Positions 33,124-41,976 of a DNA stretch of 64,000 nucleotides are shown one piece after another (the stretch's first letter is position 1; each line of letters starts with the position of its first letter). Source of the stretch: Labilithrix sp. (lineage in GTDB: Bacteria; Myxococcota_A; Polyangia; Polyangiales; Polyangiaceae). A program made the position numbers and the translations under genes. The notes under the pieces are model-generated. The model was not told the DNA's origin and searched no databases. It saw only the letters and a program-made list of their open reading frames with translations. Location of the stretch: the NCBI GenBank assembly GCA_019637155.1, contig JAHBWE010000001.1:558001-622000 (forward strand), read 5' to 3'.

Positions 33124-33753
33124 ATGCAAGTCGATCGCGGTCGTTTCCTCCTCTTCGTGTCCACGCTCGCCGCCGGCGGCGCGGCGGGCTACCTCCTGTC
33201 CGAGAAGGACGTCGTCCCGCACCTCGCGGATCGCGCGGCGGCGCCGCCGGAGCCGCTGCCGGAGCCGGCGCACGTCCTCGAGCTGCCGGCGTCGACCGAG
33301 CTCACCTCCGCGAAGGCGGCGTGCGACGACTCGGCCGGCGAGCCGGGGGACTGCCCCGCGATCGGGCTGCCCACCGCCGAGGGCGGCTGCGGCGGCCTCG
33401 CCGCGATGCGGTGCGCGGACTTCAAGAAGACGATGAAGCCGCGCGTCGCGGAGCGCGCGGTGTCGTGCTTGAACAAGCTCACCGCGGCGGAGCGCTGCGA
33501 CCCGAAGCGGATCGAGCTGTGCGCGCACGTCGCGCTCATGAACGCGTGCGACGACTCGAGCGCCGAGAGCGTGACGAGGTCGTGCGACGCGATCGCCGCG
33601 TCGTGCACCGGCGCCTCGAAGACCGAGTGCGCGCTCGCGATGAGCGGCCTCGAGGAGATCGGCCGCGAGGCGATGACCGAGTGCGCCAAGAAGCACTGCA
33701 ACGACAAGGGCGTCCTCGGCTGCGAAGCCGCGAGCCTCACCGCGCAAAAGTAA
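33124..33753 (+). CDS. cysteine-rich exported protein, unknown
   Basis: 209 aa. An N-terminal hydrophobic anchor (FLLFVSTLAAGGAAGYLLS, residues about 8-26), a Pro-rich linker (PPEPLPEPAH), then a helical domain with about 15 cysteines at regular spacing (KAACDDSAG, GGCGGLAAMRCADFKK, SCLNKL, ERCDPKRIELCAHV, NACDDSS, SCDAIAASC, TECALAM, TECAKKHCND, GCEAAS). The pairs suggest a disulfide-braced helical bundle. No family recognised. It lies 17 bp before the DUF350 gene and is likely in the same transcript. Confidence 0.65.
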   Translation: MQVDRGRFLLFVSTLAAGGAAGYLLSEKDVVPHLADRAAAPPEPLPEPAHVLELPASTELTSAKAACDDSAGEPGDCPAIGLPTAEGGCGGLAAMRCADFKKTMKPRVAERAVSCLNKLTAAERCDPKRIELCAHVALMNACDDSSAESVTRSCDAIAASCTGASKTECALAMSGLEEIGREAMTECAKKHCNDKGVLGCEAASLTAQK

Positions 33754-33770
33754 GGTACCCTCCGGCGTCG

Positions 33771-34619
33771 ATGGATGACGTCGACGTCAAGCCGCTCTAC
33801 CTCGTGAGCTTTGGGGCGGCGACGACGCTCTTGATGCTCGTGGCGGCGCTGATCGCGCGGCGGAGCTTGGCGGCGGAGCTCACGAAGGGGAACTCGGCCC
33901 AGCGGCTCTTCGCGGTCGGGCAGGTGTCCGCGATCTTCCTCGTCGCCGCCAACGCCGTGAAGTCGTCGGTGGAGGGGGAGAGCATCCTCCACGACGCGAC
34001 GTGGGTCGGCGCCTTCGGGCTCGCCGGCGTCGTCCTCATCGCGGTGACGGGGCGGCTCGGGGTGGGGCTGCTCCTCCACTCGCGGCTGCCGGCCGAGATC
34101 GAGCGCGGCAACGTCGCGGCGGGCCTCGCCGGCGGCGCCCACTACGTCGCGACCGGCATCATCACGTCGCACGCGATGGCGGGGAACGACGTCGGCACGC
34201 TCGGCATCTCGGTCGTGTTCTTCGTCCTCGGGCAGATCACGCTCCACGTGTTCGTGTCGCTCTTCCGCGCGCTCACGACCTACGACGACGCGGAGCAGAT
34301 CGCGGGGGAGAACCTCGCCGCCGCGCTCTCCTACGCCGGGGCCGCGATCGCGATCGCGATCATCATCGCGCGCGCGGCGGAGGGCGACTTCACGGGATGG
34401 AGCGCGTCGCTGAAGGGCTACGCCGGCGTGATCGCGTGCGTGGTCGCGCTCTACCCCGTGCGGCAGGTGTTCGTGCAGATGCTCCTCCTCCGCGCTCCGC
34501 TCAAGCTCCGCGGCGGGCCGATCGACGAAGGCATCTCGGTCGAGCGCAGCGCCGGCCTCGGCGCGCTCGAGGCCGTGACGTACATCGCGACCGCGCTCTC
34601 CATCACCCGCCTGGCATGA
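33771..34619 (+). CDS. DUF350 membrane protein
   Basis: 282 aa with about eight TM helices in two similar halves (YLVSFGAATTLLMLVAALIA; LGISVVFFVLGQITLHVFVS), the usual layout of a double DUF350 protein such as E. coli YjfL. Start chosen at ATG 33771, since the open frame further upstream overlaps the Cys-rich gene. The stop overlaps the next gene's ATG (ATGA). Neighbouring DUF350 with a glutathionylspermidine-synthase-like ligase is a known conserved pair (YjfL/YjfC); the function of that pair is not established. Confidence 0.82.
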   Translation: MDDVDVKPLYLVSFGAATTLLMLVAALIARRSLAAELTKGNSAQRLFAVGQVSAIFLVAANAVKSSVEGESILHDATWVGAFGLAGVVLIAVTGRLGVGLLLHSRLPAEIERGNVAAGLAGGAHYVATGIITSHAMAGNDVGTLGISVVFFVLGQITLHVFVSLFRALTTYDDAEQIAGENLAAALSYAGAAIAIAIIIARAAEGDFTGWSASLKGYAGVIACVVALYPVRQVFVQMLLLRAPLKLRGGPIDEGISVERSAGLGALEAVTYIATALSITRLA

Positions 34620-35857
34620 CGGACTACGACGCGTTCGCGCGTCGCATCATCACGAGCGGCGTGCTCTCCGACCCCTGGATCGCGGGCCAGCCGCGGTTCC
34701 GGCAGGAGCCCTACGTCGTATCGGCGTCGTTCCAGCAGGAGCTCTATCGCGCGGCCGAGGAGGTCGCTGCGGTCTACAACGAGCTGTGCCTCATCGTCGC
34801 CGACGAGCCGCGCTTCCTCGACGACTTCTTCGGCCTCACGCCGTATCAGAAGGCGATGTGGCAGGCGTCGCAGCCGCACTGGCACGGCATCGCGCGCGCC
34901 GACGTGTTCCTCACCGACGACGGGCTCGCGTTCACCGAGATCAACTGCGACACGCCCACCGGCGAGGCGGAGGCGGTCATCCTCGGACGGCTCGGGGTGG
35001 AGGACGCGGAGGACGCGTCGCTCGTCGATCCCAACACGGCGCTCGAGGAGCGCTTCCTCGCGATGATCGCCGCGATCGCCGCGCGCGACCTCGACGACGA
35101 CGCGCCGAAGGCGATCGGGCTCGTGTACCCGACCGAGTTCACGGAGGACCTCTCGCTCGTGCGCCTCTACAAGCTGTGGCTCGAGACGCGCGGCTACGAC
35201 CTCGTCCTGGGGTCGCCGTACAACCTCGCGAGCGACGGCGGTCGCACGGTGCTCTTCGACGCGCCGGTCGGGGTGGTGCTCCGTCACTACAAGACGGACT
35301 GGTGGGGCGAGCGCCAGAGCGTCTGGGACGACGACGAGGTGCCGGACACCGACGCGCTCCACGAGTCGCTCACGGCGCTGTTCGAGGGGATGGCGGCCGG
35401 CAAGGCCACCGTCGTGAACCCGTTCGGCGCGACGCTCCCGCAGAACAAGCGCGCGATGGCCTTCTTCTGGGAGCACATCCATCGCTTCTCGCCGCATTCG
35501 CAGGACGTGATCCAGCGCTACGTCCCGCTCACGCAGCGGCTCGAGACGATGCACGAGGAGCAGCTCGCGGTGCAGCGCGAGGAGTGGGTGCTGAAGAGCG
35601 ACTACGGCGCGGAGGGCGAGGAGGTCATCGTCGGCAAGCACGTGACCGACGAGGTGTGGCGCGAGTCGCTCCTGCACGCGCGCCCGAAGCGCTGGGTCGC
35701 GCAGCGCTTCTTCGAGGCGAAGCCGATCGACGAGCAGGGCTCGATCGTGAACCACGGCGTCTTCCTCGTCGCGGGTGAGGCCTGCGGTCTCTACGCGCGC
35801 GTCCAGGTCGGCCCGACCGACGACCACGCGCTCAGCGCGCCGGTGCTCGTCCGCTGA
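34616..35857 (+). CDS. glutathionylspermidine-synthase-like ATP-grasp ligase
   Basis: 413 aa. Matches the C-terminal synthetase domain of glutathionylspermidine synthase: the FTEINCDTPTG block (residues about 103-113), WWGERQSVWDDDE near 225, FGATLPQNKRAMAFFWEH near 265, and the ATP-grasp metal region WVLKSDYGAEGEEVIVG and VAQRFFEAKPI. The amidase domain of the bifunctional E. coli enzyme is absent, as in YjfC/YgiC-type proteins, whose substrate is uncertain. Likely forms an amide bond using ATP in the cytoplasm. Coupled by a 4-bp overlap to the DUF350 membrane protein, so the two probably act together. Confidence 0.82.
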   Translation: MTDYDAFARRIITSGVLSDPWIAGQPRFRQEPYVVSASFQQELYRAAEEVAAVYNELCLIVADEPRFLDDFFGLTPYQKAMWQASQPHWHGIARADVFLTDDGLAFTEINCDTPTGEAEAVILGRLGVEDAEDASLVDPNTALEERFLAMIAAIAARDLDDDAPKAIGLVYPTEFTEDLSLVRLYKLWLETRGYDLVLGSPYNLASDGGRTVLFDAPVGVVLRHYKTDWWGERQSVWDDDEVPDTDALHESLTALFEGMAAGKATVVNPFGATLPQNKRAMAFFWEHIHRFSPHSQDVIQRYVPLTQRLETMHEEQLAVQREEWVLKSDYGAEGEEVIVGKHVTDEVWRESLLHARPKRWVAQRFFEAKPIDEQGSIVNHGVFLVAGEACGLYARVQVGPTDDHALSAPVLVR

Positions 35858-35865
35858 GCGATGGA

Positions 35866-36423
35866 TCAGCGCACGAGCGTGACGTCTCCCGCGGGCTCGC
35901 CGTCGATCTCGTACGTGTAGTGGAGCTTCCCGTCTTCGAGCGCGAGGACCTGCGTCGCCTTCGACCATCCCGACGGGAAGATGTACCCCGTCCAGCTCCG
36001 CCCCGAGATCGTGTGCGAGAGCTTCTTGCCTCCGTTCGTGAGCGTCGTCTCGTGGCACCACGTGACGCTCTCGCCGCCGCCGAGCGAGGTGTTCTCGCAG
36101 TCCTTGCCTTCGTCGACGTCGAGGAACGGCGCCCGATCGACCGCGGGCACGTTCGGCGCGTCGACACGCATGATGCGGAGCCGCGTGCCCTTCGTCGTCT
36201 TCGTCACCGGATCGACCGCCTGATCGGTCACCACGATCAGGACCTCGGCGGGGAAGGCCTTCACCTCGCTCGCGTCGCTCTCGACGCGCCAGCGCCCGGT
36301 AAACGCGTCGAGGCTCGCGCGCGCCTCCGCCGTCGCCGCGCCTTCGGACGAACCGGCTTCGTCGTCGTTCGTGCTCACGCACGCAGCAGCCAGAAGGAGG
36401 AGAGGAGCGAGGAGGCGGCGCAT
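35866..36423 (-). CDS. small lipoprotein, unknown
   Basis: 185 aa. Lipoprotein signal RRLLAPLLLLAAAC (Cys 15) followed by an acidic Ser-rich linker. The mature domain is predicted beta-rich, with two cysteines (EGKDCENTS and VTWCHET) that could pair. The C-terminus LHYTYEIDGEPAGDVTLVR suggests a lipocalin- or avidin-like strand order, but this is only an impression. Convergent with the ligase gene across 8 bp. Confidence 0.65.
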   Translation of the reverse strand: MRRLLAPLLLLAAACVSTNDDEAGSSEGAATAEARASLDAFTGRWRVESDASEVKAFPAEVLIVVTDQAVDPVTKTTKGTRLRIMRVDAPNVPAVDRAPFLDVDEGKDCENTSLGGGESVTWCHETTLTNGGKKLSHTISGRSWTGYIFPSGWSKATQVLALEDGKLHYTYEIDGEPAGDVTLVR

Positions 36424-36608
36424 GCCCTCATGTGTGCAACGGTGGGGCCGCGCGTATCTCCGCGAGAGGACGTGGCGCGCCCGGATGATCTCGGATCGAG
36501 GCGCCGGAAAGCCGTCATGCGGGGGAGACGCAGGGCGCGGACTCGGGTCCTCTTCCTGAAATCAGCCGCAGCGTAAATTTGCGTTTCCCTGAAACTTTTG
36601 GCGACTGC

Positions 36609-36637
36609 TTGCATACAGTGTGCGCAGACGGTATGGA
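36609..36637 (+). promoter_or_regulatory. sigma-70-like promoter for the vWA lipoprotein
   Basis: TTGCAT (36609-36614), 17-base spacer, TATGGA (36632-36637), 27 bp before the ATG at 36665, which has AAAGG six bases upstream. Each box matches 4 of 6 consensus bases and the spacing is ideal. It sits in an unusually AT-rich patch (36560-36610), which supports a promoter. A small inverted repeat, GTTTC-CCT-GAAAC, lies just before it (36583-36595). Confidence 0.45.
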
Positions 36638-36664
36638 GGGCGCGAATCACCCGAAAGGCCTTCC

Positions 36665-37882
36665 ATGTCGCGGCTCAACACGGTTCTTGGCATTGTGCTC
36701 CTCTCGGTCGCGGCTTGTGGAAGCGAGCCCGACGCAGAGGTCCCGGTCGAGGACCGGACTCCTCAGTTCGCCGGGAGCCGGAAGGAGCCGCGTGAGCCGA
36801 AGCCCGCGCCGCCGATCTGCGCCGAGGCGCGCGGCTCGTACCTCGCGGAGCGTGAGCCCTCGAACGTCCTCTTCCTCTACGACCGCTCCGGCAGCATGCA
36901 CATCCAGCTGCCGAGCAAGGCCACGCGCTGGGACGCGACGAAGAAGGGCTTCTTCGATCTCCTCGGCAAGCTCCCCCGCACGACCGCGGCGGGGCTCATG
37001 CTGTTCCCGCAGGGCGACGCGCCCGTCAACGCGTGGTGCGGGATCGACGCGTCGGTGAACGACGTGCGCTGCAAGTCGAGCTGGCCGGAGCCGAGCCAGG
37101 CCGCGCGCTGCGACGCGAGCAAGTACGTCACGAGCGTGTCGAGCGATCACCTCGAGGTCGAGCAGATCGAGCGGCTCCGAGAGAGCGTCTCCGCCTCCGA
37201 CACCGAGTTCTACTGGGGCACGCCGCTCGCGTCCGCGCTCGGCGCCGCGATCGCCGCGCAGCGCGCGTCGACGTTGCCCGGCGCGAAGTCGGTCATCCTC
37301 CTCACCGACGGCAACCCGACCTCGTGCGGCGAGAGCGGGATCACGAACGACGTCTCGCACGTCGTCGACGCGGCGAAGGTCGGCCTCGACGGCGCCGGCC
37401 CGCTCGTCCGCACCTTCGTCATCGGCCTCGTCGACTCGAGCCGGCAGGCGGCGAAGGCGTCGAACCTGTCGCCGGTCGCGGTCGCGGGCGGCACCAAGCG
37501 CGCGCCGGGCTGCGAGAAGAACGACTCCTGCTTCTACAAGCTGACCGACGAGAGCTTCGCCGACGACCTCTCGGCGGTGTTCGACGAGGTCAGCCGCCAG
37601 GCCTTCGACTGCACGTTCAACCTCCCCGCCGCGACCGACCTGACCGATCCGTCGCTCATCAACGTGCAGCTCGCGGGCAGCGGCACCGTCGCGCGCGATC
37701 CGGGCCGCAAGAACGGCTGGGACTACCTCGAGAACGGCACGCAGATCCAGCTCTACGGCGAGGCGTGCAGCGCGATGAAGGACGAGGCCGCGTCGCTCAG
37801 CGTCGTCCTCGGCTGCAAGACGATCGTAGAGGAGTCGGCGCCGGAGGCGGACATCGACGTCCGCGCGCCCGCCGGCCCCTGA
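36665..37882 (+). CDS. von Willebrand factor A domain lipoprotein
   Basis: 405 aa from ATG 36665. Lipoprotein signal NTVLGIVLLSVAAC (Cys 18). A vWA domain follows at about residues 70-300: the MIDAS motif LYDRSGSMHI (DxSxS form, residues 76-82), then GTPLASALGAAI (MIDAS Thr region) and VILLTDGNPTSC (MIDAS Asp). Cysteine pairs CGIDAS/RCKSSW and APGCEKNDSCFYK look like disulfides. The C-terminal part is beta-rich. Such proteins bind ligands through a metal site on the outer surface. The last 86 bp overlap, on the other strand, the 3' end of the next gene. Confidence 0.85.
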   Translation: MSRLNTVLGIVLLSVAACGSEPDAEVPVEDRTPQFAGSRKEPREPKPAPPICAEARGSYLAEREPSNVLFLYDRSGSMHIQLPSKATRWDATKKGFFDLLGKLPRTTAAGLMLFPQGDAPVNAWCGIDASVNDVRCKSSWPEPSQAARCDASKYVTSVSSDHLEVEQIERLRESVSASDTEFYWGTPLASALGAAIAAQRASTLPGAKSVILLTDGNPTSCGESGITNDVSHVVDAAKVGLDGAGPLVRTFVIGLVDSSRQAAKASNLSPVAVAGGTKRAPGCEKNDSCFYKLTDESFADDLSAVFDEVSRQAFDCTFNLPAATDLTDPSLINVQLAGSGTVARDPGRKNGWDYLENGTQIQLYGEACSAMKDEAASLSVVLGCKTIVEESAPEADIDVRAPAGP

Positions 37883-38888
37883 CGAGCGCGAGCCCGAAGA
37901 GCGCGACGAGCACCCCCGTCGGCGTCGCGCTCGATCGCGCGCCCGCGTGACAGCCGTCCGACTCGGTGCCGGTCGGATCCTCCGCCGACGTGCCGGGCGG
38001 ATAGACCGCGCTGTCGCACGCTGCGACCTGCTGCTTCACGAACGCTGCGACCTTCGCCTCGTCGACGTGGAGGTCCATCGCGTGCGGCACGCACACCGTG
38101 TTCTCGACCTTCGTGACCTCGCCGATGACGTGCGTCGTCGCGTGGACGCAGTACTCGTCCCACGTCTCCTCGAAGATGCGCGTCGAGCTCGCGAGGCGGG
38201 TGCTCGTCGTGCCGTCCTTGTTTCGGCCGAACACGTCGGTCTCGAGCTTGAGGAGACCGCGATCGCCGGCGGGGACCTCGGCGGCGGTGAACGTGACGTA
38301 AGGCCACGCGACGCGACGGGTCGCGATCTCCGACACCCTGTCGCGGCCGCCGCTGCAGTCGCCGAGGCCGCCCTTCGTCGTGCACTGGATCTTCGGCGAC
38401 GACGGATCGTCGAGCTCGTACGCGGTCGCCTTCACCGTGAGCTGGGCCGGCGTCGCGGTGAGGACGCGATCGTCGACCGTGACCTCGTACGACTCGCTCC
38501 TCGGCTCGCCGTCCGGCATCTCCGCGAACGTGATCGTGACGGTGAGCGCGCCGACGGGGAGGCCGCCGCCGTCGGCGCTCCAGAAGTAGCCGATGGCGCC
38601 GTTCTGATCGTCGAGCAAGCGGAACGCGCCGGCGACGGTCTCGCCGCCCTTCTTCACGTCGACCTGCACGCGCGCCGCGATCGAGGCGAGGTCCGCGAGC
38701 GACTCTCCCGCCGCGATCTGGAAGCGAAGCGCGCCGTTCTTCGGCAGGCCTCCCTCGCGCTGGAGCTGCACGTTGCGGATCTCGGTCGGGTCGATGTGGT
38801 CCGGCGGCGAGCACGCCTCCGCGGGCTTCGTGGCGGCGAGGGACAGCGCCGCGACGGTCGCGGCGGCGAAGAGGAAGCGAGGAGACAT
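37797..38888 (-). CDS. secreted protein with MYXO-CTERM-like sorting tail
   Basis: 363 aa from ATG 38888. Signal peptide RFLFAAATVAALSLAATKPA ending near EAC. The body is beta-rich with paired cysteines (IQCTTKGGLGDCSGG, DEYCVHATT, TVCVPH, AACDSAVY). Near the C-terminus is the three-part MYXO-CTERM type signal: a Gly-Cys (ESDGCHAGARSS), a hydrophobic helix (GVLVALFGLALV) and a basic cluster (RGRRARGRR), used in myxobacteria for anchoring on the cell surface. Unusually, about 17 more residues follow the basic cluster; they are encoded in the part that overlaps the convergent vWA gene. Confidence 0.75.
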   Translation of the reverse strand: MSPRFLFAAATVAALSLAATKPAEACSPPDHIDPTEIRNVQLQREGGLPKNGALRFQIAAGESLADLASIAARVQVDVKKGGETVAGAFRLLDDQNGAIGYFWSADGGGLPVGALTVTITFAEMPDGEPRSESYEVTVDDRVLTATPAQLTVKATAYELDDPSSPKIQCTTKGGLGDCSGGRDRVSEIATRRVAWPYVTFTAAEVPAGDRGLLKLETDVFGRNKDGTTSTRLASSTRIFEETWDEYCVHATTHVIGEVTKVENTVCVPHAMDLHVDEAKVAAFVKQQVAACDSAVYPPGTSAEDPTGTESDGCHAGARSSATPTGVLVALFGLALVRGRRARGRRCPPPAPTPLRSSCSRGRR

Positions 38889-38971
38889 GCCCGCGTTGTA
38901 GCAGCTGGCGTGCCGGGTGAAATCGGGCCGATCTCGCGGGGTTCGCGGCGGCACAGCCCGACACACCGCGA

Positions 38972-39781
38972 TCACTGCGCCCGGATCGACTCGACGAAGC
39001 CCGGCTCGAACACGCCGTCGACGCGGATCGAGTAGCGGAAGAACGGGTCCGGCTCGACGCCGTGGTAGTCCATGTCGTTGAACCAGTAGATCGGCGCGTC
39101 GATGATCGTCTTGTTCCCGCCGGTCGGGTCGCACACGTAGAAGCGCTTGTTCTCGCGCGGGTCGAACGAGATCGACTGCGCGATCGACAGCGCCTTGCCC
39201 GGCTCCGAGTCGCGGTGCGCGGGTGCGTGGTCGTTCGCCTCGATCCCGAAGAGGACGACGCGGCCGATCTCGGTGAACGGCAGCGACTCGACGAAGGCGA
39301 CCGTGCGCGGGAGGAGCGCGCGCGCGTCGGGCCGGAAGTCCTTCCCGTCGCCGCTGTGTTTGTCCTCCCAGCGATCGTTCTCGAGCAGGTGGTAGCAGAC
39401 CTTCCACGGGAAATAGACCCCGTAGCGGTACTTCAAATAGAGCATCTGCTCGCGGGAGAGCGGGTGATCGGTCTCGTCGCCGAAGCGGTACTCGCGCGCG
39501 CGCTCGGGGTCGAAGCCCTCCGGCGGTACGCCGTAGCTCACGAACGTCACGAGCTCCTCCTGCGAGAAGCCCTCGACGACACGCATGTAGTCTGCATACG
39601 GATCGGAGGTGACCCACGGCGCGGTGACGCCCATCCACTTGAGGCTCCCGCCGGTGTACGACGTCTCGAGGCGCGGGAGCGCGCGCATGATCTCGTCGTC
39701 GATCGCCGCGAGCGGAGACGGATCGATGAGGGACGAGAGGTCCGCGTACGGACGCCCGAAGATCCCGCAGAGGCGACTCAT
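38972..39781 (-). CDS. 2OG-Fe(II)-oxygenase-like enzyme, paralogue 2
   Basis: 269 aa. Homologous to the product of 31008-31832 along the whole length (YTGGS near residue 42, DHPLSREQM, VYFPWKVCYHLLEND, GIEANDHAPAHRD, YWFNDMDYHGVEPDPFFRYS). Candidate iron ligands are His189, Asp191 and His240; Arg249 or Arg253 would hold 2-oxoglutarate. The start codon overlaps the Rieske oxygenase stop by 4 bp, so the two oxygenases are made together and may act in sequence on one substrate. Substrate not inferable. Confidence 0.68.
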   Translation of the reverse strand: MSRLCGIFGRPYADLSSLIDPSPLAAIDDEIMRALPRLETSYTGGSLKWMGVTAPWVTSDPYADYMRVVEGFSQEELVTFVSYGVPPEGFDPERAREYRFGDETDHPLSREQMLYLKYRYGVYFPWKVCYHLLENDRWEDKHSGDGKDFRPDARALLPRTVAFVESLPFTEIGRVVLFGIEANDHAPAHRDSEPGKALSIAQSISFDPRENKRFYVCDPTGGNKTIIDAPIYWFNDMDYHGVEPDPFFRYSIRVDGVFEPGFVESIRAQ

Positions 39782-40860
39782 CGCGCGTGCGCCTCCGCGA
39801 CCAGACGATCGAACGCGTGCATTCCTTCCTCGACCGACGCGTAGCACACCGGCACGAACGCGCGCGACGACGCGTTCGCTTGCTGGTCCTCGCAGATCGC
39901 GCGGTCCTCCGCGTTGATCTCGTCCCACAGCTCGTAGATCGCGGCGTCGTCGGTCGCGGCGGGGTGGAACCAGACGTCGAACGTGATCGCGGTCTCGTCC
40001 GCCGCGCGCGGCTCGAGGCGGTAGAGCAAGAGGTAGTCGGGCTGCAGGCTCGTGAGGAGGGAAGGGAAGAGCATCGCGTCGTGGACGCGGCCGCGTGGTC
40101 CGACGAGCGGGCGCCCCTCGAGGCGGCCCGTCCGCGACACGGTCTCGGCGTCCTCGATCTCCATCGTGCCGCCGAGCCACCGCCCGCCGCCGAGCCACGT
40201 GCGCGCGTCGCGCGTCGGCGTGAGCGCCTCGAGCGCGCGATGCACGCGCGGGAAGTGGTGCGACTCCTGGAAGTTCTCGACGCACAGCTTCCAGTTCGCG
40301 CGCGTCGTCCACGCCGTGCGCCGTCCGAGGCGGAGCGGTCCGAGCGCGTCGAGCCACGGCGGCGTCGCGCCCATCTGCTCCGCGAGCGCGGGCGCCTCGT
40401 CGCTCAGCGTCACGAACACGAAGCCGCGCCACGTCTCCACGCGGACCGCGCGCATCGCCTCGTTCGCGAGCCCGCTCGTGAACGGCGCGCTCGCGAGGCG
40501 GCCGTCGAGCTCGTAGGTCCAGCCGTGGTACGGGCACTCGAAGCGGAGCGTGCGCCCGCACGCCGCGCGGCCCACGATCGAGGCGCCGCGATGGCGGCAC
40601 ACGTCGAAGAACGCGCGGAGGTGGAGGTCGGGCCCGCGCACGACGAGCACCGGCTCGCCCGCGACCGTCACGCGGAGCCACTGCCCCGGAAGCGCGACCT
40701 CCTCTTCGCGGCCGGCGCACAGCCACGCGCGCCCGAAGATGGCGCTCTCTTCGAAGCGGAACACGGCGCCGTCGGTGAACGCCTGCGCGGGGAATGGCCG
40801 CGCGCGCTCGAGCGGCGCGAGCACCGCCTCGACGTCCGAGCGCGCGAGCGGGGAGGGCAT
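39778..40860 (-). CDS. Rieske non-haem iron oxygenase, alpha-subunit type
   Basis: 360 aa from ATG 40860 (an ATG at 40878 is possible). Rieske [2Fe-2S] motif Cys88-Arg-His90 ... Cys109-Pro-Tyr-His112 (DVCRHRGASI, FECPYHGWTY), spaced as in ring-hydroxylating oxygenases. The catalytic domain has the mononuclear iron signature NWKLCVENFQESHHFPRVH, with His202 and His207 as likely ligands. No ferredoxin or reductase gene is adjacent, so electrons must come from elsewhere. The family oxidises aromatic rings, quaternary amines or natural-product intermediates. Upstream partner of the 2OG-like enzyme. Confidence 0.87.
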   Translation of the reverse strand: MPSPLARSDVEAVLAPLERARPFPAQAFTDGAVFRFEESAIFGRAWLCAGREEEVALPGQWLRVTVAGEPVLVVRGPDLHLRAFFDVCRHRGASIVGRAACGRTLRFECPYHGWTYELDGRLASAPFTSGLANEAMRAVRVETWRGFVFVTLSDEAPALAEQMGATPPWLDALGPLRLGRRTAWTTRANWKLCVENFQESHHFPRVHRALEALTPTRDARTWLGGGRWLGGTMEIEDAETVSRTGRLEGRPLVGPRGRVHDAMLFPSLLTSLQPDYLLLYRLEPRAADETAITFDVWFHPAATDDAAIYELWDEINAEDRAICEDQQANASSRAFVPVCYASVEEGMHAFDRLVAEAHAR

Positions 40861-40908
40861 GCGCGAACGATAATCCATTCGTCCCCGCGGGCGAGGTAGG
40901 CTCCGAGC

Positions 40909-41934
40909 GTGAGCCCGCGTCTGCTCTTCGTCCTCGCGTTCGCCGTCGCCGGTTGCGGGAGCGCGCCGCCTCCGCCGCGGCCCGCCGTGACCGAGCGCCG
41001 GGTCGAGCCCGAGCCGGTGAAGCCGTCGACGATCGTGACGGAGAAGGAAGAGCCGAAGCCGGAGCCGTGGCGGCCGACCGAGTCGGGCGGCGACGCGCCG
41101 GTGCCCTACGTCCGCAACGAGCGGACCTCCCGCCTCGACGCGCTCCTCCCGAAGGGCCGCGGGAAGGAGGTATGGCGCACGCCGCTCGCGCTCGCCGACG
41201 CGCCGGCCGTGCGCGCGACGTTCGTGCTCGCGGCCGGCAACCGGATCGCAGTGACGACCGCCGACGCGTGGATCCTCTTCGACACGAAGGGCGTTCGCAT
41301 CGCAGGGCGCGAGCTCGAGTCTCCCTACGTCCGCATCGATCGCGCGAGCGGGGCGGTCGTCGCGGACGACGTGCGCGCGCCGGACCTCCCCGCCGACGCG
41401 AAGACCGCGGCGAAGAACGGCCTCGTCGTGCTCGTGAAGGACGGCGCGGTGGCGGTGGGCGAGCGCGCGATCGAGGGGAAGTTCGAGGCGTTCGACGTGG
41501 CGATCGACGAGAGCTCGGTCGCCTCCGTCGTCGTGAAGCAAGGCGAGGAGCTCTCGCTCTGGACGGTGCCGATCTCGTCCCGCGGCGCGATCGGCCGGCA
41601 CAAGCTCGGCAAGGGCAAGCGGCCGATCGGTCCGCCCGTGCTCGGCAAGAACGTGCGCGTCGTCGTCTTCGACACCGGCGTCGTCGCGTACGCGCTCGAC
41701 GGCAAGAAGCTCTGGGAGCGCAAGGGCGCGCCGAGCGGCGGCGTCTCGATCACGATCGACGATCAGGTCCTCGTCGCGGATCAGAACAAGGTCGTCGCGG
41801 TGGATCGGAAGGGCAAGGCGACGGAGCTGTGGTCCGCGCCCGACATCGTCCTCGCGACGCCGCCGATCATCAACGGCGAGGGGCTCCTCCTCGTCGCGAG
41901 CGCGGAGCTCCTCCACGCGATCAGCTTCACCTGA
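40909..41934 (+). CDS. PQQ/WD-like propeller lipoprotein
   Basis: 341 aa, GTG start. Lipoprotein signal RLLFVLAFAVAGC (Cys 16), a Pro/Glu-rich linker (residues about 20-60), then repeats of the PQQ-propeller type: AVTTADAWILFDTKG, VVLVKDGAVAVGERA, VVVFDTGVVAYALDGKKLWE, VLVADQNKVVAVDRKGKA. Resembles BamB-like propellers in form, but no direct evidence for that role. Lies 42 bp upstream of a kinase gene on the same strand; probably one transcript. Confidence 0.78.
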   Translation: MSPRLLFVLAFAVAGCGSAPPPPRPAVTERRVEPEPVKPSTIVTEKEEPKPEPWRPTESGGDAPVPYVRNERTSRLDALLPKGRGKEVWRTPLALADAPAVRATFVLAAGNRIAVTTADAWILFDTKGVRIAGRELESPYVRIDRASGAVVADDVRAPDLPADAKTAAKNGLVVLVKDGAVAVGERAIEGKFEAFDVAIDESSVASVVVKQGEELSLWTVPISSRGAIGRHKLGKGKRPIGPPVLGKNVRVVVFDTGVVAYALDGKKLWERKGAPSGGVSITIDDQVLVADQNKVVAVDRKGKATELWSAPDIVLATPPIINGEGLLLVASAELLHAISFT

Positions 41935-41976
41935 CGCCGTGGCGGTCGCAGCGGAGGCGCCGTATCATCGCGCAGA

